Positions 22,230 through 29,544 of a DNA stretch of 36,722 nucleotides are shown one piece after another. Under the pieces are notes generated by a model that saw only the letters and a program-made list of their open reading frames with translations, was not told where the DNA came from and did no database searches. A program made the position numbers and the translations under genes. The stretch's first letter is position 1. The number at the start of each line of letters is the position of its first letter. Origin of the DNA: JBFEUI01 sp041547565 (lineage in GTDB: Bacteria; Pseudomonadota; Gammaproteobacteria; Thiohalomonadales; Thiohalomonadaceae); contig JBFEUI010000016.1 in the NCBI GenBank assembly GCA_041547565.1, forward strand, positions 1-36,722, given 5' to 3'.

Positions 22230-23101
22230 TGGAATACCTCGTCGCGGAAACCAACCGGCTCGGTAACCGACGCTCCAATCAGGACCGCTTCGGCGCCATT
22301 GAAACCGATGAGGGCGTGCTGCTGGTCTTGGCCGACGGTATGGGGGGGCAGGCCTGCGGCGAGGTGGCGGCGGAGTTTCTGGTGGACAGTGCGCGCCAGG
22401 CCTACCTGAACATCGAACGGCCGGTCAATGACCCGTACCGGCTGTTCCATAACATCGTGATGAGCGCGCACGAGTCCATTCTGCGCTACGGCCAGGCCCA
22501 GATCCCGCCGGTGACCCCCGGCACCACGGCCGTGCTCTGTCTGGTGGAGGGGGGCAAGGCGACCTGGGCCCATGCCGGCGACAGCCGGCTGTATGTCTTT
22601 CAGGGCGGCCTGCCCACCTACCGCACGACGGACCACTCCTACGTCGAGGAGCTGTACCAGAAGGGCGAGATCTCCCGTTTTGAACAGGAAACCCACCCGA
22701 TGCGCAACCAGATCACCCAGTGCATCGGTTGCCAGGCCAAGCCGCCGAAGCTCACCTTCAGCCACACCATCGGGCTCAATGAGGGGGATGTGGTGCTGCT
22801 CTGTTCGGATGGGCTGTGGGGGGCGCTGGATGATGTGCAAATGGGGGCCGAGCTGAACAGCGGCGCGCTGCAACAGACTATTGAGTCGCTGGCGGAGAAG
22901 GCCGAGCTGAACAGCTACCCCAGCAGCGACAACATCAGCGTGGTGGCGCTGCGCCTGCTGGCGCACAGTGAGCCTGTTCAGACCGACGAAGAGGTGGCGG
23001 ATGGGGAGCAGGCGGAGAAAAGCCATTCGGACGAGGTACGCCTGGCCATCGACCAGATCGAGGCGGTGATGAAAGAGTACGAGGACGAGTTCGAAAAGTA
23101 G
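22229..23101 (+). CDS. PP2C-type serine/threonine phosphatase
   Basis: 290 residues from the ATG at 22229, which shares a base with the kinase stop codon. All PP2C metal and catalytic segments are present: RRSNQDRFG, LADGMGGQACGE, TPGTTAVLCL, AHAGDSRLYVF, LLCSDGLWG, and SSDNISVVAL. The C-terminus carries an acidic/helical extension of about 45 residues after the core (EEVADGEQAEKSHSDEVRLAIDQIEAVMKEYEDEFEK). It forms a kinase/phosphatase pair with the previous gene and probably dephosphorylates the same proteins. A longer reading frame starting at 22205 would lie inside the kinase gene and is not preferred. Confidence 0.93.
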   Translation: MEYLVAETNRLGNRRSNQDRFGAIETDEGVLLVLADGMGGQACGEVAAEFLVDSARQAYLNIERPVNDPYRLFHNIVMSAHESILRYGQAQIPPVTPGTTAVLCLVEGGKATWAHAGDSRLYVFQGGLPTYRTTDHSYVEELYQKGEISRFEQETHPMRNQITQCIGCQAKPPKLTFSHTIGLNEGDVVLLCSDGLWGALDDVQMGAELNSGALQQTIESLAEKAELNSYPSSDNISVVALRLLAHSEPVQTDEEVADGEQAEKSHSDEVRLAIDQIEAVMKEYEDEFEK

Positions 23102-23269
23102 CGGCAGAGGGCCGCGCTCTGACCTGTTTTGTAGCTGTTTTCTTTGCTTACCGGCTTAATTCAAGGCGAAAAACGTTTTCGAAAAGGGCGAAAGGGGAAA
23201 TGCAGTGGTGTTGAACAAACCGCTTTACGATCCACCTTGCGCGCGGGGCAACAATACGCATTCAGGCCT

Positions 23270-23299
23270 CTGACACTGGCCGCCCCCTTCGCGTACAAT
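23270..23299 (+). promoter_or_regulatory. Sigma-70 promoter for rph
   Basis: CTGACA (23270-23275) and TACAAT (23294-23299) each match 5/6 of the consensus with an 18-bp spacer. The -10 box lies 40 bp before the rph ATG. It gives rph its own transcript after the kinase-phosphatase pair. The 170 bp before it show no gene; they include a small inverted repeat CGAAAA-acg-TTTTCG at 23167-23181. Confidence 0.6.
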
Positions 23300-23339
23300 A
23301 GCCGCCCATTCCCACATGCAGACAGAAAGGACAGTGATT

Positions 23340-24056
23340 ATGCGACCCAGCGGCCGCTCGCCCGACCAGTTACGCCCCATCCGCATCACCCGCCACTACA
23401 CCAAGCACGCCGAGGGGTCGGTGCTGGTCGAGTTCGGTGATACCAAGGTCATCTGTACCGCCTCGATTGAGGAGCGCGTGCCGCGCTGGCTCAAAGGCAA
23501 GGGCAAGGGCTGGGTGACCGCCGAGTACGGCATGCTGCCCCGCTCGACCGGCTCGCGCATGAGCCGCGAAGCGGCCCACGGCAAGCAGGGCGGGCGCACC
23601 ATGGAGATCCAGCGCCTGATCGCCCGCTCGCTGCGCGCGGTGGTCAATCTGGAGGCGTTGGGCGAGCGCATTATTACCGTTGACTGCGACGTGATTCAGG
23701 CCGACGGCGGCACCCGCACCGCCTCTATCACCGGGGGCTACGTGGCCCTGGCCGATGCGGTCGGCCACCTGCTGGAGAACAGGCAGATCAAGAAGAACCC
23801 GCTGCACGGCCAGGTCGCCTCGGTGTCGGTGGGTGTGTTCGACGGTACCCCGGTGCTGGACCTCGACTATGCCGAGGACTCCAATGCCGAGACCGACATG
23901 AACGTGGTGATGAACGATGGTGGCGCCTTCATCGAGGTGCAGGGTACGGCCGAGGGGCACGCCTTCCGCCGCGATGAACTCGATGCGATGCTGGCCCTGG
24001 CCGAGGGCGGCATCCAACAGCTGATCGAAACCCAGCGTGAAGCGTTGCAGAGTTAG
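23340..24056 (+). CDS. rph: Ribonuclease PH
   Basis: 238 residues, identical in length to E. coli RNase PH. It is a phosphorolytic 3'-5' exonuclease trimming tRNA 3' ends. Start MRPSGRSPDQLRPIRI, then GSVLVEFGDTKVICTASIEE, GWVTAEYGMLPRST, the phosphate-site GKQGGRTMEIQRLIARSLRAVV, and CDVIQADGGTRTASITGGYVAL, ending DLDYAEDSNAETDMNVVMN and EGHAFRRDELDAML. AAAGGA precedes the ATG. An in-frame upstream ATG at 23316 adds eight residues without family support. Confidence 0.97.
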   Translation: MRPSGRSPDQLRPIRITRHYTKHAEGSVLVEFGDTKVICTASIEERVPRWLKGKGKGWVTAEYGMLPRSTGSRMSREAAHGKQGGRTMEIQRLIARSLRAVVNLEALGERIITVDCDVIQADGGTRTASITGGYVALADAVGHLLENRQIKKNPLHGQVASVSVGVFDGTPVLDLDYAEDSNAETDMNVVMNDGGAFIEVQGTAEGHAFRRDELDAMLALAEGGIQQLIETQREALQS

Positions 24057-24133
24057 GTGTAATGGACGCGAAGGAATATTTGTAAAAAGAGCATCATCTC
24101 CCGATATTAAAAAGCGGTGTTGCAAAACGACGC

Positions 24134-24163
24134 TTGGCGGACTTGGCGTTCTCTGCGTATATT
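24134..24163 (+). promoter_or_regulatory. Weak candidate promoter for rdgB
   Basis: TTGGCG (24134-24139, 4/6) and TATATT (24158-24163, 5/6) with 18 bp spacing lie 28 bp before rdgB in the 135-bp gap after rph. Confidence 0.35.
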
Positions 24164-24191
24164 CCCGCAATAGTGAAGTAGGGGATTTTTT

Positions 24192-24779
24192 ATGAAAAAA
24201 GTTGTACTGGCCAGCGGCAATCAGGGCAAGGTGCGCGAGATCAACCAGATGCTGATGCGCTTTGACTTCGAGGTGGTGCCGCAGACCGATTTCGGTGTGC
24301 CCGAGGTCGAGGAGACCGGGCTGACCTTTGTCGAGAACGCCATTCTCAAGGCGCGCAACGCCGCCGAGCATACCGGCCTGCCGGCCATCGCCGACGATTC
24401 GGGGATCGAGGTGGATGAGCTGAAGGGGCAGCCCGGGATCTACTCGGCCCGTTATGCCCGCGTGGGCGCCAGCGATGAGGAGAACGTGCAGCGCCTGTTG
24501 CTGGCGATGAAGGGGAAACCGCAGCGTAGCGCGCGCTTCCAGTGCCTGATGGTCTACATGGAGCACGGCCACGATCCGACCCCGATCATCTGCCAGGGTA
24601 CCTGGGAGGGCGAGATCACCGAGGCGCCGCAGGGCGAGGGCGGTTTCGGTTATGACCCGGTATTCTATGTGCCCGATCACGGCTGCACCGCGGCGGAACT
24701 GACCGCCGACGAGAAAAACCGCGTCAGCCACCGCGGTCAGGCACTGCGCAAGCTGGTGGAGCAGTTGAGCCAGGCCTAG
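24192..24779 (+). CDS. rdgB: XTP/dITP diphosphatase (RdgB/HAM1 family)
   Basis: 195 residues (E. coli 197). It hydrolyses XTP and dITP to keep damaged purines out of nucleic acids. Family features are VVLASGNQGKVREINQML, ENAILKARNAAEHTGLPAIADDSGIEVDELKGQPGIYSARYA, GEGGFGYDPVFYVP, and KNRVSHRGQALRKL. GGGG with a T-tract precedes the ATG. It follows rph, a common pairing, and ends before a strong terminator. Confidence 0.97.
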   Translation: MKKVVLASGNQGKVREINQMLMRFDFEVVPQTDFGVPEVEETGLTFVENAILKARNAAEHTGLPAIADDSGIEVDELKGQPGIYSARYARVGASDEENVQRLLLAMKGKPQRSARFQCLMVYMEHGHDPTPIICQGTWEGEITEAPQGEGGFGYDPVFYVPDHGCTAAELTADEKNRVSHRGQALRKLVEQLSQA

Positions 24780-24862
24780 TGCCCCGCCGCATGAGTGCGG
24801 AACTAACCGCTCAAGCTACGGTCATATATTATGGCTCCGAGTTGTTATCAACATCATTATGT

Positions 24863-24897
24863 GCCGGGTCAGCCACAGGCTGAACCCGGCTTTTTTT
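24863..24897 (+). terminator. Rho-independent terminator after rdgB
   Basis: A 12-bp GC-rich stem (24863-24874 with 24878-24890, one bulged A) with a 3-nt loop is followed directly by seven T. It ends the rph-rdgB transcript and separates it from hemW, whose start is 29 bp further on. Confidence 0.88.
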
Positions 24898-24925
24898 ATC
24901 CCGGCATGACCGCCAGAGCGTTGCC

Positions 24926-26086
24926 ATGTTCCAGTTCACAGCCCCGCCGCCGCTGAGCCTCTACATCCACGTACCGTGGTGCGTGCAGAAGTGCCCCTAT
25001 TGCGATTTCAACTCCCACGCCCTGCGCGACACCCTGCCCGAGCAGGCCTATGTCGATGCCCTGCTGGCCGACCTGGAGCAGGAGTTGCCCGAGGTGTGGG
25101 GACGGCGCGTGGAGAGCGTGTTTATCGGTGGCGGCACGCCGAGCCTGCTCTCTGCCGAGGCGCTGGAGCGGCTGCTGTCGGGGGTGCGGGCGAGATTGCC
25201 GCAGAGCGCGGCGGCTGAGATCACGCTGGAGGCCAATCCCGGCACGGTGGAGGCGGGGCGCTTTCGTGAGTTTCGCGCGACGGGCATCAACCGGCTGTCC
25301 ATCGGCATACAGAGTTTCCACGATGCACAGCTGCAGGCACTGGGGCGCATCCATGACCGGGCGCAGGCGATCGCCGCGGTCGAGGCGGCCCATGCCGCCG
25401 GATTCGACAACTTCAATCTCGACCTGATGTTCGGCCTGCCGGGGCAGGATGTGGCCGGTGCGCAACAGGACGTGGCCACCGCCGTCGCCCTGTCACCAAC
25501 GCACCTCTCCTACTACCAGCTGACCATCGAGCCGAACACCGCGTTTCACCACGCCCCGCCGGTGCTGCCCGAGGAGGAGGCGCTGTGGCAGATCCAGGAG
25601 GCCGGCCACGAACTGCTGGCCGCGGCCGGTTTCGCCCAGTACGAGGTCTCCGCCTTCGCCCGCGACGGCTTTCGTTGCCGCCACAACCTCAACTACTGGC
25701 ACTTCGGCGACTACCTGGGCATTGGAGCCGGTGCGCACGGCAAGATCACCCATGCCCCGCAGCAGCGTATCGAACGGCGCTGGAAGAAGCGCCATCCTGC
25801 CGATTACCTTGACAGTGCGCACAGCGGTGAACGCATTGCCGGCAGCAACAACCTGACTCGCGACGAGGCGGCTTTCGAGTTCATGATGAACGCACTGCGC
25901 CTGACCGAAGGGTTTGAGACGGCGCTGTTTGCCGAGCGCACGGGGCTGGCCATCACGCAGGTGCAGACGAAGCTGGCACGGGCGCAGCAGAAGGGATTTA
26001 TCGACTGGACGATGCATGCGATTCGTCCGACGGCGTTGGGACGTAATTACTTGAATGAGTTGCTGGGGATGTTTTTGGATGATTAG
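24926..26086 (+). CDS. hemW: Radical SAM haem chaperone HemW
   Basis: 386 residues (E. coli HemW/YggW 378). It is a coproporphyrinogen-dehydrogenase-like radical-SAM protein that in fact binds and delivers haem. Cluster cysteines are C19, C23 and C26 (CVQKCPYCDF); the following residue is Phe as in HemW, where HemN has a fourth Cys. Other marks are FIGGGTPSLLS, ITLEANPGTVE, RLSIGIQSFHDAQLQALGR, DLMFGLPGQD, RHNLNYWHFGDYLGIGAGAHGK, and the C-terminal HemN domain. The Shine-Dalgarno sequence is poor. A promoter could not be placed between the terminator and the start. Confidence 0.95.
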   Translation: MFQFTAPPPLSLYIHVPWCVQKCPYCDFNSHALRDTLPEQAYVDALLADLEQELPEVWGRRVESVFIGGGTPSLLSAEALERLLSGVRARLPQSAAAEITLEANPGTVEAGRFREFRATGINRLSIGIQSFHDAQLQALGRIHDRAQAIAAVEAAHAAGFDNFNLDLMFGLPGQDVAGAQQDVATAVALSPTHLSYYQLTIEPNTAFHHAPPVLPEEEALWQIQEAGHELLAAAGFAQYEVSAFARDGFRCRHNLNYWHFGDYLGIGAGAHGKITHAPQQRIERRWKKRHPADYLDSAHSGERIAGSNNLTRDEAAFEFMMNALRLTEGFETALFAERTGLAITQVQTKLARAQQKGFIDWTMHAIRPTALGRNYLNELLGMFLDD

Positions 26087-26200
26087 GTAGTGGTTGTTAA
26101 TTTAGAGTTATGTGCGAACTAGGCGGATTTAAAGGTTTATCCTTGTAGGCATATACTATTATCTTGCCTGCTGACACATTGTCAGTGCTGACCTTTGTTG

Positions 26201-26824
26201 TCAGTTATTGTGTTGAATGCGTTCAAATTTGGCCCAAACGTAATTTGATGAGTAGTCCATATAGAGCAGAAACTGCTTAAATCTCTCTTCATGGATTTTC
26301 GCAATCAAGGAGTTATCTTCACCTACTGTCAGAAACACCCTAACTTGATGGCTAGAAAAACCAAGTAGATATAAATCCTTGCTTTCATGAGTCACGAGAT
26401 AAAGAAGCACATTTTTATCGCTACCCAGTTCAAACTCATATGATTCATTAAGACTGTTTATATCAGCCTTGATGTGTGTTACCCCTAGCCACCCCTTTGG
26501 GGGTAATACTGTAAATTTTACAGTATCACTGGATGTGTCTCCGTTTAATGTCAGACTCTTAGATAATCTTGGTCGTGGAATTAAGCTAGATAGCGAAATC
26601 GACTCAATGTTCCCATTTGATTTTATCGCGACCCCTTTGTTTGCATAAGTACCATTGATTTCTTGTCCACCTTTAGATAGCGCGACAAGTTTCGGCCAAT
26701 CGGCCGGGTATCCATGTTCACGTTTAAGCGGCAATTGCGCACATGAAGACAGAAACAATGCCAGGTAAAAAACTGCCGGTATCAATAAAATACACTTAAC
26801 GTAAGTTTTTATTGCCATTGGCAT
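26201..26824 (-). CDS. Hypothetical lipoprotein, AT-rich
   Basis: 207 residues. The N-terminus is a lipoprotein signal (YVKCILLIPAVFYLALFLSSC) with the lipobox LSSC. The mature part is hydrophilic and beta-rich, with no motif I recognise (TVLPPKGWLGVTHIKADINSLNESYEFELGSDKN; FLTVGEDNSLIAKIHEERFKQFLLYMDYSS). Base and codon use differ sharply from the neighbours: many AT-ending codons in an otherwise GC-rich region. This suggests recent transfer. GGAG stands 8 nt before the ATG at 26824; a second ATG is two codons on. It converges on hemW with 114 bp between them, which hold a perfect CTGACA-cat-TGTCAG inverted repeat but no T-tract. Confidence 0.7.
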   Translation of the reverse strand: MPMAIKTYVKCILLIPAVFYLALFLSSCAQLPLKREHGYPADWPKLVALSKGGQEINGTYANKGVAIKSNGNIESISLSSLIPRPRLSKSLTLNGDTSSDTVKFTVLPPKGWLGVTHIKADINSLNESYEFELGSDKNVLLYLVTHESKDLYLLGFSSHQVRVFLTVGEDNSLIAKIHEERFKQFLLYMDYSSNYVWAKFERIQHNN

Positions 26825-27146
26825 ACCTTGACTCCCATCTTGATCTCCTTGTCCTGGTGTGGCTGAAGTTGATACTGAAATAAATTAATGTCTATATGGC
26901 CGCTCTATAATGTTCTATTACATGATAGATTGATTTGGTGAAATTGGTGGAAACGGACATTATCCACTCATCGTGTATTAGTCCGTTGCTGCCGAGACCA
27001 GGAGTTTTACCACATTCATAAAGTCGTTGTGTGTCGTTTTATGGTTATCACGAAAGGAAGACGCGCCCTGCAGGAACATTAAAGTCTATGGTGATTTTTT
27101 CGACGCCAATAGCTATAGCTTATGTACGACCTGTTAAAATTTAATC
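26825..27146. other. AT-rich gap without a recognisable gene
   Basis: This 322-bp stretch separates the AT-rich lipoprotein gene from rof and is itself AT-rich on the lipoprotein side. I see no coding frame of useful length; the longest short frames have no family features. A 10-bp palindrome AGCTATAGCT and a TAAAAT at 27135-27140 lie just before rof. The latter is too near the rof start for a normal promoter unless the mRNA is leaderless. Confidence 0.5.
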
Positions 27147-27413
27147 ATGACTGACAATAACGACGACTACCGCCCCATCGACTGTGGCGTCTACTCCGGC
27201 TATGAGTTGGCGATCATGCACCGGGACAGGCTGCAGGTGCACTGGCGCGACGAGGTCGGAATGGATCACATCGAACGGCTGCGGCCGCTGGATCTGAAAA
27301 CCCGTAACGGGCAGGAGTTCATGATAGTGGAGACACTTCAGGGCGAGCGCCGTGAAATCCGGCTCGACCGGATCATTGCCGCCGAAAAGGTGGTCGGGGA
27401 GGGGCCGCCATGA
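27147..27413 (+). CDS. rof: Rof-like protein, inhibitor of Rho termination
   Basis: 88 residues of the Rof/YaeO family, which binds transcription terminator Rho and blocks its RNA-binding site. It matches E. coli YaeO in layout: DDYRPIDCGVYSGYELAIMHR (YaeO DTYQPINCDDYDNLELACQH), a middle strand region, and RNGQEFMIVETLQGERREIRLDRIIA (YaeO RKNVEYLVVEAAGETRELRLDKI). The frame overlaps the next gene by 4 nt (ATGA). There is no clear Shine-Dalgarno sequence. Confidence 0.8.
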   Translation: MTDNNDDYRPIDCGVYSGYELAIMHRDRLQVHWRDEVGMDHIERLRPLDLKTRNGQEFMIVETLQGERREIRLDRIIAAEKVVGEGPP

Positions 27414-27625
27414 GCACGGGTGAATGGATCTCGGTGGCGATCAACCTGGCGGTGGGCCTCTATTTCATCCACTACTTTCCGGTCAGCCTGCGGCGCAAGC
27501 TGCCGGAAAATATCCGCCCGCCCTTTTTCTCGCTGCTGCTGAAGGTGATCCCGCCGCTCGGCTATGTGCTGATCATCGCTACCGTGCTGTATCTGATGAT
27601 TGCACTTACAGCCCCGGTCGAATAA
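27410..27625 (+). CDS. Small membrane protein of unknown function
   Basis: 71 residues with two predicted membrane spans (ISVAINLAVGLYFIHYF, about 6-22, and LLLKVIPPLGYVLIIATVLYLMIAL, about 42-66) joined by a basic loop (SLRRKLPENIRPP). No family recognised. The ATG overlaps the rof stop codon, so it is translationally coupled to a Rho-inhibitor gene. GC-rich third positions support coding. Confidence 0.65.
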   Translation: MSTGEWISVAINLAVGLYFIHYFPVSLRRKLPENIRPPFFSLLLKVIPPLGYVLIIATVLYLMIALTAPVE

Positions 27626-27735
27626 TCAGCATCGGATGTCGGCTGTGAAGCGGCGGGTGGATAGGGATAGCTGAAGTACCGACACAATAGAATAGATGCC
27701 CACTCCATCCGGACCACTCGCCACCACCAACTGAT

Positions 27736-28047
27736 TTACATATAGCTTTTCGCCTCTTCACCCGGTTCGGGCAGTCCGGCGATGTGCCAGGCCTCGCGGG
27801 CATCGTGAAACAGCCGGTCGACACAGTGGGGTTCGAGGTGGCTGCTGCTGCAGGCGTAGCGCATCGGCGGTATGGCGCCGTACTGGATGAAGTGCTCGCG
27901 CAGGGTGTAGATGAACTGCCAGTGCGCCTGGCTAAGTTCGCCGATGCCGTCCTCTTCGGCGCGGCGCATGGCGATGGCTTCGTCCCAGCTTTTTGTGCTC
28001 TGCTCTTCTGTGTTGAAGGGCCAGCCCAGATCGTGTTCGGTGGTCAT
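27736..28047 (-). CDS. DsrC/TusE-family protein lacking the C-terminal cysteines (RspA-like)
   Basis: 103 residues from the ATG at 28047, set by AGGAG 8 nt upstream. The core matches the DsrC/TusE family: LSQAHWQFIYTLREHFIQYGAIPPMR (TusE [26 protein letters not shown]), then DRLFHDAREAWHIAGLPEP (TusE [21 protein letters not shown]). DsrC ends with two redox cysteines and TusE with one. Here the end is GLPEPGEEAKSYM with none, and the only cysteines are internal (YACSSSHLEPHC). Such cysteine-less members have been grouped as RspA, with a suspected regulatory role. The N-terminal arm is also shortened and divergent. It cannot act as a persulfide carrier by the known mechanism. Confidence 0.78.
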   Translation of the reverse strand: MTTEHDLGWPFNTEEQSTKSWDEAIAMRRAEEDGIGELSQAHWQFIYTLREHFIQYGAIPPMRYACSSSHLEPHCVDRLFHDAREAWHIAGLPEPGEEAKSYM

Positions 28048-28174
28048 GGCGGCGGCTCCTTGATATCTGAGTGAATTACTATAGAAATAGCAGATCATCG
28101 CCATGCTGTCTCGTCGCTGGCAGCACGGGGGAACTGGCGGTAGCATCGGATTCAGGCGGTTTGTGGAGGGATGA

Positions 28175-29080
28175 ATGCGCATCGGTATCGATCTGGGGGG
28201 AACCAAGGTGGAGGCTATCGCCCTTGATGGCGAGGGCAATGTGCTGACCCGGCGACGCACGGCCACCCCGCAGGGGGACTATGGCGCTACGGTAGCGCTG
28301 ATGGTACAGCTGGTAGATCAGATCGAGGCCGAGTTCGGTGAGCGCGGCAGTGTCGGGGTCGGCATCCCCGGTGCCGTTTCGCCGGCGAGCGGCCGGGTGA
28401 AAAACGCCAATTCCACCTGGCTGTTAGGGCAGCCGCTGCACCTTGACCTGGCCGAGGCGCTGGGGCGGGAGGTGCGCCTTGCCAATGACGCCAACTGCTT
28501 TGCCGTGTCCGAGGCGACCGACGGTGCCGCGGCGGGGGCAAAGGTGGTCTTCGGTGTGATTGTCGGCACCGGTACCGGCGGCGGAATCGTGGTCAACGGG
28601 CAGCCGTTGACCGGGCCCAACGCCATCGCCGGGGAGTGGGGCCACAATCCCCTGCCGTGGCCGCAGGGCGGGGAGTTGCCGGGAGCAGCATGCTATTGTG
28701 GAAAAAGCGGCTGCATCGAGACCTGGTTGTCCGGCCCCGGATTCGAGCGGGATTATCAGCGCGCGAGCGGTGTGCACCGCAGCGCGGAGGACATCGTTGC
28801 GCTGGCCCGGGCCGGTGATGAACCGGCCGAACACGCGCTGCAGCGCTACGAGACGCGCATGGCGCGTGCCCTGGCCTCGGTGATCAATATTGTCGATCCG
28901 GATGCCATCGTGCTCGGTGGCGGCATGTCGAACATCGGGCGGTTGTATGACAATGTGCCCGGGTTGTGGGGGGAGTATGTCTTTTCCGACCGGGTCGATA
29001 CGCAGTTGCTGCCGCCCCTGCACGGGGACTCCAGCGGGGTGCGCGGCGCGGCCTGGTTGTGGCCGAGAGTCGAGGATTAA
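28175..29080 (+). CDS. ROK-family sugar kinase (fructokinase/glucokinase type)
   Basis: 301 residues. The N-terminal phosphate loop is MRIGIDLGGTKVEAIALD. The catalytic Asp is in RLANDANCFAVSEAT, and GVIVGTGTGGGIVVNG follows. The ROK zinc site is present as EWGHNPLPWP plus CYCGKSGCIETWLSG. This arrangement is closest to Mak-type fructokinases and NagK-like enzymes; the exact sugar cannot be fixed from sequence. GGAGGG is 4 nt before the ATG. ytoQ follows after 14 bp. Confidence 0.9.
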   Translation: MRIGIDLGGTKVEAIALDGEGNVLTRRRTATPQGDYGATVALMVQLVDQIEAEFGERGSVGVGIPGAVSPASGRVKNANSTWLLGQPLHLDLAEALGREVRLANDANCFAVSEATDGAAAGAKVVFGVIVGTGTGGGIVVNGQPLTGPNAIAGEWGHNPLPWPQGGELPGAACYCGKSGCIETWLSGPGFERDYQRASGVHRSAEDIVALARAGDEPAEHALQRYETRMARALASVINIVDPDAIVLGGGMSNIGRLYDNVPGLWGEYVFSDRVDTQLLPPLHGDSSGVRGAAWLWPRVED

Positions 29081-29094
29081 CAGGAGGTAATACG

Positions 29095-29544
29095 ATGCTG
29101 AACTGGAATGTCTATCTGTCGGGTGAGATACACACCGACTGGCGCGAGCGCATCGCACAGGGGGTCGAGGAGGCGGGCCTGCCGGTGACGCTGCTGGCAC
29201 CGGTGACCGACCATGCCGCCAGCGACCAGTGCGGCGTGGTCATACTGGGCGATGAGGAGGATAATTTCTGGGTGGACCACAAGGGGGCGAAGATCAACGC
29301 CATCCGCACCCGCACCTTTATCGAGCAGTCGGATGTGGTGGTGGTGCGATTCGGCGACAAGTACCGGCAGTGGAATGCCGCCTTCGATGCCGGTTATGCC
29401 GCGGCCATCGGCAAGCCCATCATCACGCTGCACGATGCGGCGCTGACCCATGCCTTGAAGGAGGTCAACGGGGCTGCCATGGCGAGTGCCGACACCCCCG
29501 AGCAGGTGGTGGCGATCCTCAAGTACGTCATTACGACGAAGTAG
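29095..29544 (+). CDS. ytoQ: YtoQ family protein
   Basis: 149 residues from the ATG at 29095, preceded by a perfect AGGAGGT. It has the YtoQ layout: WNVYLSGEIHTDWRERI, FWVDHKGAKINAIRTRTFIEQSDVVVVRFGDKYRQWNAAFDAGYAAAIGKPIITLHD, and NGAAMASADTPEQVVAILKYV. The fold is like nucleoside 2-deoxyribosyltransferases (the DVVVVRFGD...AAFDAGYA region), but no activity is established. It shares an operon with the ROK kinase and overlaps the convergent fbpC gene by 14 nt. Confidence 0.85.
   Translation: MLNWNVYLSGEIHTDWRERIAQGVEEAGLPVTLLAPVTDHAASDQCGVVILGDEEDNFWVDHKGAKINAIRTRTFIEQSDVVVVRFGDKYRQWNAAFDAGYAAAIGKPIITLHDAALTHALKEVNGAAMASADTPEQVVAILKYVITTK

Noticed and set aside
24780..24897. Small RNA gene between rdgB and hemW
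   Set aside because: There is a TATATT and a fine terminator, but no -35 box and no other RNA features; the hairpin is explained as the rdgB terminator.
26160..26200. Terminator between hemW and the lipoprotein gene
   Set aside because: The CTGACA-cat-TGTCAG repeat has a short AT-containing stem and no T-tract on either strand.
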